Assembly (NCBI GenBank): GCA_946537585.1
Contig: CAMNFX010000025.1
Coordinates: 1 to 10,915, forward strand
Length of the DNA stretch: 10,915 nucleotides
From: an uncultured Lachnospiraceae bacterium
Lineage (GTDB): Bacteria > Bacillota > Clostridia > Lachnospirales > Lachnospiraceae
Direction of reading: 5' to 3'
A model generated the notes under the pieces. That model worked only from the letters and a program-made list of their open reading frames with translations, ran no database searches and was not told the DNA's origin. Position 1 is the stretch's first letter; every line of letters begins with the position of its first letter. Both the position numbers and the translations under genes were made by a program. Below are positions 1-6,706 of this stretch, one piece after another.

Positions 1-4
1 GCTT

Positions 5-10
5 CTCCTT
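5..10 (-). promoter_or_regulatory. Ribosome binding site for a gene just beyond the left edge
   Basis: Read on the minus strand, the last bases of the window are TAAAGGAGAAGC, a strong AGGAG Shine-Dalgarno core that ends 4 bases before the edge. It lies about 60 bases after the stop codon of the 1566-residue gene. It therefore probably serves a third gene of the same minus-strand operon whose start codon is just outside the window. No ATG, GTG or TTG with a useful reading frame is present between that stop and the edge. Confidence 0.5.
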
Positions 11-71
11 TAAGAACACATGTTCCGACTATCTCCTCGACAGGGAGTCCCGTGGCCGTATCGGTCAGGGA

Positions 72-3000
72 TTATTCAAGGAACTGGCTCATGTATTTAG
101 CGTAGCCGTCTATATCCATGCCGTAGTTGTTCTTCAGGAAGTGCTCAAATACTGCCGGGGGCACTTCGCCGTTGGCGACCTTCAGAGCCTGCTGGTGGAT
201 GATCATGGCTTCCCTGCTAAGCGGGCATCTTCCCGTGCGCAGTATTCCGCGCGGGATGATTATGTTTTCCACCTGTTTGCTTATCTGGTAGACGCCCTCC
301 ACCATCTGCCCCTGAGACATATCCATAAGATCCTCAGCACGCTTGAGCAGAGCCTCCCTGGCTTCTCCGGTAAGGTTTGCGGCCTCCTGTTCCAGACTCT
401 TTGCCGTATCGACAGTCTGCCTTGAGCGGCTGAACCATTCAACGCCCTTGTGCTCCACGGACGCCCTGTTGATCTGAAGGTTGTGAAGATCGTTCTCCAT
501 AAGGGACTTATCCATCGTTCCGTCGGGCTTGATGCCTATCATTCCGGCAAGATCCTCGTAAGCCTCAAGATTGTGCTCGAATTCAAAGCTGCCCGGGCCG
601 CTCTTTTCAGGACTGACGTAGGTGACGTCCTTGTCTTTCATAAACTGCAGCGCCTCTTCTATGGTGTCTGCCTCCCTGCCGTTCATCTTCTTATAGAGCC
701 TTCTTGCAACGGCTCTTTCGCCTAAGCTCTGGTCTATGGTAAGATCCTTCGTGCGGTCAGAGAGCACCTTCTGCTTAAAGGAGATGTCCCTGTCGCTCGG
801 GACTTTCTTGCCCTGCTTGTACGTAAGCTTACTGCCGTTTGAAGCGTTCATCACGTACAGGTTTTCTCTTGGGATGCCTGTCTCCCTGGAGATGTCAGAG
901 AGAGCCTCGAGCTGCACTTCGTCAAGAAGGGTCTCCCTATACTCGTTGAATTGAGCCTTCAGGCGGGCTGCGGGTTCGCCTTTAACGCGCTGAAGAGCCT
1001 TAAGGGCGTTCTTGTCGGTCCAGACCTCGTCGGCAATCTTGCGGTAATTGGCCTTAGCCTCTTTAAGCTTTGCAGGATCCGTGATGGACTCGAGCTCCTG
1101 CTGGGCCTTCTGAAGCTTCCTGACCTTCTCCATGCCCTTTTCCATGCCCCTCTCGAACCTTTCGAGAGCCTTAAGCTCCTGGGGAGAAAGCTCATTTCTG
1201 GCCTTCTTCATCAGCATATCGCCGTAATCCAGCGCGTCATCAGCAGACTTTATGGTCTCATCTATCCCTGCTTTGGCAGCCTTGGCGGAGCTGTTGAAGA
1301 AGTTCTTGCAGCCTGTAAAGGCATCGTCTGCCATCTTATACAGCTTAATGTTGTTCTTAAGAGTGCTGTCCATCGCATCCATTGCGGAGCGGTACTTGGA
1401 AGCCATATCGCCGAGCTTTTCTCCAATCTTATATCCAAGGTTGGTGTTCCCCAGCTTTTTAATGGCCGCGCCCATCGTTACCTCAAGGAGTATCTGCTTT
1501 CCGAACTCGGTAACGCCTATCTCAACTCCGTCCCAGAAGCCGAAGTCCTTATCGCCCTTGCATTTAAAGACCGCATCGCGCATCTTTTCCGCGACAGTCA
1601 TGGTCGTGAAAATATACTCGGATACGCCGGAAGTCATAACACCCATAGCGACACGCCCAAGGAAGCCCGTGTTGTCTCTCAGGCCCTGCATGAAAGCGTA
1701 GACAGCAGCGAGCTCATCCGCGAATGTAACGCCCTGCGGAGTCCCGTTGGCGCCTGCAAAGCTTCCCTCCAGGAAGCCGGTCCACATACCCATGACATTG
1801 TTGAGCTGGTTCTCGTCGAAGCCGAAGCGCGGGTCGTAGCCCTCCAGCATGCGGTCGATCATATTGGCAAGGGAGAACAGCTGCTGCGGGTATTCGTGCT
1901 CTATCTTTTCGCTTATCCGAAGAAGCTGCTCGGTCACGTGCTTGTCCCTTTCGAGGAACTTCCTGTCATCGTCCGCGTTCTGAGCGATCCTGAACTCCTG
2001 GGAACGCAGGAGCACGTTCTTCTTTGCCGTATACGTCTTGCCCTCGTAGACCGCGCTTAACTCGATGTCCGCGAGCATGCGCGTGGGCGGATCCATAATG
2101 CCGTCCGTGATGCATATCTTGAGCTTATGCGCGCCGATCTCGTTCACCACGCCTGTCGGGAAGGCTGTAATGCCAAGGGCGTCACATATCTTCTGGTGGC
2201 TTTCGTTCGCGTCACCCGTCCTGCTGTAGCGGTCGTTGCCCACCTGTGTCGGCGTTACTTTGAGCTTCTTCGGTCTCTTTCCGCCGGCATCCATCTCCGG
2301 ATTTACCGCGACGCGTATGATGGAAAGATCCGATTCGTCACACAGGAGCAGCATAAGAGAGGCGTTCGCGTACTGGACCTCGAGGTCTTCTCCGGTGATG
2401 TCTTCCCTGTTCTTATTCTCCCTTCCGGGCTTTAACTTAACGTAACACGGGATGCTCTTAGCCTCCACTGTCAGCGCCAGTCCAAGGTGTATGCGGAAGA
2501 TCGGAAGCTCACCTTCCGCCTTCTCGTATTCCCTGCTGCCGGCTTTCCCGTACTCCGCGGTGACTCTGAGGATGAACCCTTCGTTGATGCCGGCCTCGAG
2601 CTCGTAGTCCTCGGTCTCTTTAATGACCGCGTTATATATGCCCTTATCCGCGTACTCTTTATCGGGCTCGGCCTCGACCGTATAAGGCATAGGCTTGTCG
2701 ATCTTGGAGCTGCTGATATAATGTCCGTTTACGGTCGTGGAGCCAACGCGTTCTATGACTGCTTTGACCCTGGAGCCCTGCGGCATGTCTTTTACTGCGA
2801 ACGGCAGGATATATGTGCCGTCCCCTATGCGGCCGTCTTTGCCGGGCGCCTTTTTAACATATTTCAGCTTCCCGGCCGGAAGTCCGAGATTGTCCTGCGG
2901 GAAGATGATCTGTGCTGCTGTAAGCGCGAACACCACGTGGCGGGTAAATGTCCCGCCTTCTCCGGCGTAACGGAAAGAAACCTGCCCTGTGGCTGCGGTG

Positions 3001-4772
3001 CAGTCATCCGGAACTTTTACCCGGGCTGCTCTGTAGCCGTTCGAAGTAAAGCCTCCGTCCGTAACTTCCAGGACTCCGTCTCCGGAGAACACTTCTATCT
3101 TCCTTGAGAGATCGTCTCTGGAGAACTCTCCTCCTCCGGAGGGAAGCTCCGCGATGCGGGCATATACAAACTTTGCCTCCTCGCCGCGCTTGAGCATGTT
3201 TCCGAAGTTCTTATTTACATACATGCGGTAGCCGGACGGCTTCTTTTTCTTCTTATCGTCGTCTCCGCCGCCTTTGTCACCTTTGCCGTTTATTAAAGCC
3301 GCGGCGCCTCCTGCCACAAGCGCTCCGCCCACGGCAATACCGACATTCTTTACGGGCTTCGGATCTTTGCTGCCTTCCACTATTTCAGAGATGATGTCTG
3401 TACCGCTGTCCTCACCGGGCTGATCTCCGCCGGGGGTTATTATTTCCTGGTCTATAGGACCCGGATCAGTATTACCGCCGGGAACAGCGTTTGCATCCTC
3501 AGTCCACTCGTAGAGCCACTCCGTCGTCGCGCCGTTTCCGGCGAAATATACAGCAAACACATCGCCCGGACGGCCTTCATATGGTTTAAACTCAAAGCTC
3601 CCTGATGCCTCGTGCTCGTGGCGGTCGGCCTGCGGGCTCTCAGTCGCTCTTGCGACCACTTTTGCGCTCGCGCGATCAGGGTCTTTTTCGCGCGCGCCGG
3701 CCGCGATTCCAAAGTCGGAATAAAAGATCTCCTGATTGAAAATGATGCGTTCCAGTGTATACTCCGTTATTTTGGCCGTACCGCCCAATCTGTATGTTTC
3801 ACCGGCATACAGGACGCCGGGGGGTACATCGCAGGTGACCGTGCCCTTGCCGGATTCCACTATCCTGTTTTTATCGACCTTGTTGTCATCGCCTATATAG
3901 TAAGACTCGAATGATACAGTATGGGACGTAGTACCTGCCTCATAGGTCCAGTATGCCTGTGAATACATGAATTCCTGTCCCCAGGCATCCTCTGACTTGT
4001 ACAGATTGGTGTCCGAAAGCACCCAGCGGCCTTTTGCTGCAGACGCCTCCGTCCATTCATAAGTCCATGTGGTGTTTGAATACCCTGTATTTGTGGAGGT
4101 CCCGAACCCGTAGAAAACAAACTGGAACTGTTCGCCCTCTTTACCTTCCGGAACAGTCACAGAGTAGTTTACAGTATTGCTGAGCGGCGTTGTCAGAGTG
4201 AATATCTCATCATCGTACCTGTCGGTAGTTATATAGCCGACACTGCTGTCCGTATATGTAATACTGACCGCACCGGTGGTAGAGACCTTACTGATATCGG
4301 TACCATAAAGCCCGCTGCCATACTCACCTTCGCCGTACTTTCCCAGCCATTGCATAGGCTTTCTGGTGAGTTTCCCGTCACTTCCTGTGTCAGCATACAC
4401 CAGCTCAGTTAGTTCTGATACCATTGTCAGCGTAAATGCTTCCCCCGGAACGATGATCCCAGGCATAGGACTGCTTGTCGTCCTTTTTCCTATGACGTTT
4501 TCTTCAAGCTGGTAGTGCCGCTCGTGCACCAGCTCAGATGCCTTGTATGTCCAGCTCTGACCTAAATCAGATGTTTCGTCCATCTTTTCAATATCTGTAT
4601 CCACAAGCGTCCAATAGCCGCCGGCACTGTCAGCATCTGTATCCTCAGGCGTCCCGTAGCTGAAGGCACCGTCAGCAAAGACTCTTCCCGAAGGAATCAG
4701 GGGCGTGATCATACAGAGCACCACAAAAAACGCCGCCGTAAGAGCCGAGATACGTTTAACAGTCTTTCTCAT
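72..4772 (-). CDS. Large exported multidomain protein of unknown function (1566 aa)
   Basis: I do not recognise a named family. A signal peptide is clear: basic start (MRKTVKR), hydrophobic core and a likely cut after VFA at residue 33. Residues about 52-242 and 248-426 are two divergent copies of one domain. Both open with a W-x-L-x-DT pattern and close with a WTYEW/WLYEW-TE motif after an F-x-FYG or AVYFAG strand. A Pro/Gly/Asp linker (427-475) leads to a Gly/Ala-rich hydrophobic segment (476-495), then DDDKKKKK (504-511). Residues about 515-925 are beta-rich, Ig-like modules; 935-1290 are mostly helical, with hydrophobic stretches near 1037-1060 and 1080-1107 and a charged coiled-coil-like part at 1190-1290. 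The C-terminal domain (about 1295-1510) has the motifs SDRDIS (1326), FEFEHNLEAYED (1396), VEWFSR (1444) and IIIPRG (1504). The start is supported by AGGGGG about 10 bases upstream. By layout it could be a surface protein or a toxin-like protein with a variable C-terminus; this is inference. Confidence 0.9.
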   Translation of the reverse strand: MRKTVKRISALTAAFFVVLCMITPLIPSGRVFADGAFSYGTPEDTDADSAGGYWTLVDTDIEKMDETSDLGQSWTYKASELVHERHYQLEENVIGKRTTSSPMPGIIVPGEAFTLTMVSELTELVYADTGSDGKLTRKPMQWLGKYGEGEYGSGLYGTDISKVSTTGAVSITYTDSSVGYITTDRYDDEIFTLTTPLSNTVNYSVTVPEGKEGEQFQFVFYGFGTSTNTGYSNTTWTYEWTEASAAKGRWVLSDTNLYKSEDAWGQEFMYSQAYWTYEAGTTSHTVSFESYYIGDDNKVDKNRIVESGKGTVTCDVPPGVLYAGETYRLGGTAKITEYTLERIIFNQEIFYSDFGIAAGAREKDPDRASAKVVARATESPQADRHEHEASGSFEFKPYEGRPGDVFAVYFAGNGATTEWLYEWTEDANAVPGGNTDPGPIDQEIITPGGDQPGEDSGTDIISEIVEGSKDPKPVKNVGIAVGGALVAGGAAALINGKGDKGGGDDDKKKKKPSGYRMYVNKNFGNMLKRGEEAKFVYARIAELPSGGGEFSRDDLSRKIEVFSGDGVLEVTDGGFTSNGYRAARVKVPDDCTAATGQVSFRYAGEGGTFTRHVVFALTAAQIIFPQDNLGLPAGKLKYVKKAPGKDGRIGDGTYILPFAVKDMPQGSRVKAVIERVGSTTVNGHYISSSKIDKPMPYTVEAEPDKEYADKGIYNAVIKETEDYELEAGINEGFILRVTAEYGKAGSREYEKAEGELPIFRIHLGLALTVEAKSIPCYVKLKPGRENKNREDITGEDLEVQYANASLMLLLCDESDLSIIRVAVNPEMDAGGKRPKKLKVTPTQVGNDRYSRTGDANESHQKICDALGITAFPTGVVNEIGAHKLKICITDGIMDPPTRMLADIELSAVYEGKTYTAKKNVLLRSQEFRIAQNADDDRKFLERDKHVTEQLLRISEKIEHEYPQQLFSLANMIDRMLEGYDPRFGFDENQLNNVMGMWTGFLEGSFAGANGTPQGVTFADELAAVYAFMQGLRDNTGFLGRVAMGVMTSGVSEYIFTTMTVAEKMRDAVFKCKGDKDFGFWDGVEIGVTEFGKQILLEVTMGAAIKKLGNTNLGYKIGEKLGDMASKYRSAMDAMDSTLKNNIKLYKMADDAFTGCKNFFNSSAKAAKAGIDETIKSADDALDYGDMLMKKARNELSPQELKALERFERGMEKGMEKVRKLQKAQQELESITDPAKLKEAKANYRKIADEVWTDKNALKALQRVKGEPAARLKAQFNEYRETLLDEVQLEALSDISRETGIPRENLYVMNASNGSKLTYKQGKKVPSDRDISFKQKVLSDRTKDLTIDQSLGERAVARRLYKKMNGREADTIEEALQFMKDKDVTYVSPEKSGPGSFEFEHNLEAYEDLAGMIGIKPDGTMDKSLMENDLHNLQINRASVEHKGVEWFSRSRQTVDTAKSLEQEAANLTGEAREALLKRAEDLMDMSQGQMVEGVYQISKQVENIIIPRGILRTGRCPLSREAMIIHQQALKVANGEVPPAVFEHFLKNNYGMDIDGYAKYMSQFLE

Positions 4773-4790
4773 CTCCCTGCACCCCCTTTA
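4773..4790 (-). promoter_or_regulatory. Ribosome binding site overlapping the upstream stop codon
   Basis: On the minus strand the zinc-ribbon gene ends in TAA and runs straight into AGGGGGTGCAGGGAG, then the ATG of the 1566-residue gene. The purine-rich site touches the stop codon and only 15 bases separate the two genes. A ribosome finishing the first gene would be placed to start the second, so translational coupling and one shared transcript are likely. Confidence 0.7.
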
Positions 4791-5819
4791 CCTGCCCGCA
4801 AAAGCCATCAGAGCAGTCGTGATGGCAAATCCCAGGACGAGCCCCGAAAGAAGGCTCTGCGCCTTTCCACTCTGCGCCGTGCGAACGCCGTCCTGTACCT
4901 TCGACGTAAGCGACTGCGCAAGGCTGTAGAGCGGTCCTTCCTTCCTGCTTATGGACTCAAGCGAGAGCACAGCCCCGGCTATCCCGGCCATGGCTGTGGC
5001 CTTTGATGCGAGCTCCGGACCCGTGAACGCGAAATACAGCGCAGCGCCAAGGACCGCGCCTATCACAAGACTTACAAAGCTGCGCTTTTCTCCGGTCCCT
5101 TGGAACACGGAACCTATTCCCTTAAAGAAGTTCGGTATCCCTCCTGTAAAAAGCGATCCAAGAGCAGCCGCAACAACGCCCTTTCCTAAAATCCCTCCGA
5201 TCATCCCCGCGATTCCGCTTCGGTCCAGACCGCCCTCAGCAAATGTCAGCCAGCTCAATGCCCTGACCGGGAGCAGGTCACTGTCCCTCAGGAAGGCCAG
5301 CACGATCCAAAGCACCGCAAAAACGATCGGCATGATGGCAGCTTTCGGATCCCGGAACAGACTGACGATCCCTTTCAAAAAGCCGATGATGCTGTTCCCC
5401 AGTACTTTTGCCGGGGACAGGAGCTCTATACCCGGTGCCTTTGCCATTGCTGCAGAAGCAGCCTTGCCCAGCGCCCCCTCGGCAATGCTGCTCAGATCGA
5501 TACCCCCATAATCAAACTCACCGGGGACCGATGCCGCGGACATCCTGAGTTCGGGCATCTGCGGGATCGCTTCCTGTCTTGCGGCATTCCTGTTTGTATG
5601 TATGGCAGCTGCGCCGGCTTCCGCCCCTGCCAGTCCCGCACCGCAGAACCTGCAGAACTTCGCGCCCCTGGCATTATCCTTTCCGCACTGCGGACACGGG
5701 TTGATAACAGCCCTGACTTTCTGTACGGCCTCAAACTGATACCCGCAGAACCTGCAGAATTTCGCGTCTATGTTCAATTGTTTTCCGCACCGGCGGCAAT
5801 ATTTGATACCTTCTCCCAT
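4788..5819 (-). CDS. Double zinc-ribbon multi-pass membrane protein of unknown function (343 aa)
   Basis: The N-terminus carries two short zinc ribbons: C8-x2-C11 with C22-x2-C25, and C42-x2-C45 with C56-x2-C59. Both end in the same AKFCRFCG or GAKFCRFCGA pattern, so one is probably a copy of the other. A low-complexity Ala-rich linker follows (60-100). From about 140 on the protein is membrane-bound, with hydrophobic segments near 160-177, 203-223, 248-266, 274-287 and 323-341, several rich in Gly and Ala. The zinc ribbons presumably face the cytoplasm. ATG at 5819 is preferred over a GTG at 5879, because GAGG sits 9 bases upstream and the longer version would begin inside a terminator hairpin. 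It is the first gene of a pair with the exported 1566-residue protein, 15 bases apart, suggesting a shared job such as anchoring, export or sensing at the membrane. The family is known to me only as zinc-ribbon membrane proteins without assigned function. Confidence 0.88.
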   Translation of the reverse strand: MGEGIKYCRRCGKQLNIDAKFCRFCGYQFEAVQKVRAVINPCPQCGKDNARGAKFCRFCGAGLAGAEAGAAAIHTNRNAARQEAIPQMPELRMSAASVPGEFDYGGIDLSSIAEGALGKAASAAMAKAPGIELLSPAKVLGNSIIGFLKGIVSLFRDPKAAIMPIVFAVLWIVLAFLRDSDLLPVRALSWLTFAEGGLDRSGIAGMIGGILGKGVVAAALGSLFTGGIPNFFKGIGSVFQGTGEKRSFVSLVIGAVLGAALYFAFTGPELASKATAMAGIAGAVLSLESISRKEGPLYSLAQSLTSKVQDGVRTAQSGKAQSLLSGLVLGFAITTALMAFAGR

Positions 5820-5828
5820 GTCGTTTTT

Positions 5829-5832
5829 CCTC
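5829..5832 (-). promoter_or_regulatory. Ribosome binding site that decides the zinc-ribbon gene start
   Basis: GAGG followed by 9 bases (AAAAACGAC) precedes the ATG at 5819. This supports the 343-residue protein, whose first residues lead directly into the zinc ribbon, over a longer reading from a GTG at 5879. Confidence 0.75.
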
Positions 5833-5870
5833 AACCCGGTCAATTTTTTCCACTTTGGGTTCTGATACAC

Positions 5871-5912
5871 AAAAAACACCAGTCAGGAGAGCATGATAGC
5901 TCCTGACCGGTG
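5871..5912 (-). terminator. Strong intrinsic terminator or attenuator before the zinc-ribbon gene
   Basis: In minus-strand RNA, CACCGGUCAGGAG pairs with CUCCUGACUGGUG over 13 base pairs, with a 10-base loop, followed at once by six U residues (5876-5871). The one imperfect position is a G-U wobble in minus-strand RNA but an A-C mismatch in plus-strand RNA, which fixes the direction. It ends 51 bases before the zinc-ribbon start codon, too close to leave room for an obvious promoter between them. It could therefore be an attenuator in that operon's leader, or the end of a separate small RNA. Confidence 0.85.
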
Positions 5913-6066
5913 CCGAAAATTCTGCTGTCTTTTGAAGAGCATGGCAATGCCTGTGCTGTATTGTATGGATAATTAGCTATGCTGTGCTGTGCTAGCATAA
6001 ATCGCCGTAACATTGCTTTCGACCCTTACCTATAAAGTCAAGCCATTTATTCTTGTAGCTAGTCTT
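5871..6066 (-). ncRNA. Candidate regulatory leader or small RNA (about 195 nt)
   Basis: A minus-strand transcript from the promoter at 6073-6102 would begin near 6066 and meet the terminator at 5912-5871, giving an RNA of roughly 195 bases with no credible protein. Within it I see an inverted repeat TATGCT...AGCATA (5978-5999), a repeated CACAGCA/ACAGCAC motif around 5951-5992, and a small GCAT/ATGC stem near 5940-5950. I compared it by eye with riboswitch consensus motifs I remember (c-di-GMP, preQ1, TPP, SAM, cobalamin) and found no match. The boundaries are predicted from promoter and terminator only. Confidence 0.4.
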
Positions 6067-6072
6067 GAAATC

Positions 6073-6102
6073 ATTATATCTATTTAGATTTGTTATCCAC
6101 AA
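6073..6102 (-). promoter_or_regulatory. Candidate sigma-70/A promoter for the leader and zinc-ribbon operon
   Basis: On the minus strand a perfect -10 box TATAAT (6078-6073) lies 18 bases after TTGTGG (6102-6097), which matches the first three bases of the -35 consensus. The surroundings are AT-rich. No other position between here and the zinc-ribbon start shows a comparable -10 at correct spacing. Confidence 0.5.
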
Positions 6103-6260
6103 TATCAGTATTTTTTTGTCATTGACTATAATAGTGGCACGCCTATCGATTCATAGATGTTCTGAAATGCATAAAAGATGAATATAAGTGTATAAAACCA
6201 TGTTTCTATTCTTCTGTCTTCTGTAATCAAACGACAAAGTCGACAATCTTCTTTTGAAAC

Positions 6261-6296
6261 AAAAATAGCGGAAACCCGCAAAATAAAGGTTTTCGC
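6261..6296 (-). terminator. Possible weak terminator hairpin in the intergenic region
   Basis: GCGGAAACC (6268-6276) and GGTTTTCGC (6288-6296) form a 9-base-pair stem with one wobble or mismatch, and a smaller GCGG/CCGC stem is nested at its left end. On the minus strand it is followed by TATTTTTG. The wobble is stable in plus-strand RNA and a mismatch in minus-strand RNA, while the U tract is on the minus side, so the direction is uncertain. Confidence 0.3.
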
Positions 6297-6307
6297 TGCA
6301 TAGAAAA

Positions 6308-6476
6308 AAGCGCGAGACGGGGGCGCAAGGCGTCCAGTGGACGCCTGCTCTGCGCCGACCGGAGCGGAGCGGAGACGGACCCGCGAGCGGGTTCGATCCC
6401 CGGACAGAACGTAAAGAGGAGTCCGGAAAACCGAACTCCTCATGGAAATAAAATAAGCGCGAGACGGGGATCGAAC
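6308..6476. repeat. Composite repeat with tRNA T-arm-like boxes and direct repeats
   Basis: The 15-base sequence AAGCGCGAGACGGGG occurs at 6308-6322 and again in the same direction at 6455-6469. The box GTTCGATCCCCG (6391-6402), like a tRNA T-loop with the 3' half of its stem, reappears inverted as CGGGGATCGAAC (6465-6476). Between them are a 9-base inverted repeat AGGCGTCCA/TGGACGCCT (6328-6346), inside an outer GGCGCA/TGCGCC stem (6322-6327 and 6351-6356), an ACCCGC/GCGGGT hairpin (6379-6392) and an 11-base-pair hairpin (6416-6441). No full tRNA cloverleaf can be folded from it. It may be a dispersed, tRNA-derived repeat or a relic of integration at a tRNA 3' end. I recall similar blocks between genes in Lachnospiraceae, but cannot check this here. 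Confidence 0.6.
6411..6441 (-). terminator. Terminator-like hairpin within the repeat block
   Basis: GAGGAGTTCGG and CCGGACTCCTC (minus strand) form an 11-base-pair stem around a TTTT loop. The odd pair is a U-G wobble in minus-strand RNA and a C-A mismatch in plus-strand RNA, so it probably acts on the minus strand. The tail is only TTTACG, so termination would be weak. It may instead be a structural part of the repeat. Confidence 0.35.
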
Positions 6477-6665
6477 AATCATCGCTAAAAACAATGGCTT
6501 AAAATAAGGCAATTTAGAAGCTGTTACGGCACTGTCGTCAAAAGTGTCGTCATCCATGGCACCCCGTCCATGACAATTACAAGATTATTGATATTCTTCT
6601 AGAAAGGAGTAGTTTGATCGTTTCCTCATCGCATTTTATGAAAGCTAGCCGTATTTTTACATATT

Positions 6666-6706
6666 GAAAAGCCGCTGCATGGCCTTGTTTTAAGCCATTG
6701 CAGCGG
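6666..6706 (-). terminator. Likely terminator of the ABC transporter operon
   Basis: CCGCTGCAATGGC and GCCATGCAGCGG (minus strand) pair over 12 bases with one bulged A and a 10-base loop. CTTTTC follows. It lies about 130 bases past the ATPase stop codon and is the first strong hairpin after it. The U tract is short, so it may be a partial terminator. Confidence 0.6.

Noticed and set aside
951..2060. A 369-codon open frame on the plus strand opposite the giant gene
   Set aside because: It is antisense to a clearly coding gene with strong domain structure, is a mirror of its codon usage, and has no ribosome binding site of its own.
5820..5879. A longer zinc-ribbon protein starting at GTG 5879
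   Set aside because: The start would lie in the terminator stem with no ribosome binding site, and the extra 20 residues add no domain.
5930..6066. Similarity of the leader (CAGCATAGC, GGCACCG) to parts of a type II CRISPR tracrRNA
   Set aside because: The matches are only 7-9 bases. There is no repeat array, no Cas9 gene and no complementary repeat in the window, so I treat them as chance.
6310..6475. A complete tRNA gene around the GTTCGATCCCCG boxes
   Set aside because: T-stem pairing is imperfect at one copy and absent at the other, and no D-arm, anticodon arm or acceptor stem can be placed.
6126..6557. A 143-codon open frame on the minus strand (starts MDDDTFDDSAV)
   Set aside because: It runs straight through the T-arm-like boxes, hairpins and direct repeats, has no good ribosome binding site, and its Arg/Ser-rich middle follows from the GC-rich repeat rather than from a protein. 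Possible relic of a recombinase end, but I cannot support it.
6598..6612. CTCCTTTCTA on the minus strand as the end of a 16S rRNA gene
   Set aside because: Only ten bases match and no other 16S sequence is present; on the plus strand it is simply an AGGAG-type site.
6614..6667. A 17-codon plus-strand frame starting TTG after AGAAAGGAG
   Set aside because: The ribosome binding site is good, but the frame is very short, uses TTG, has no visible plus-strand promoter and no protein character.
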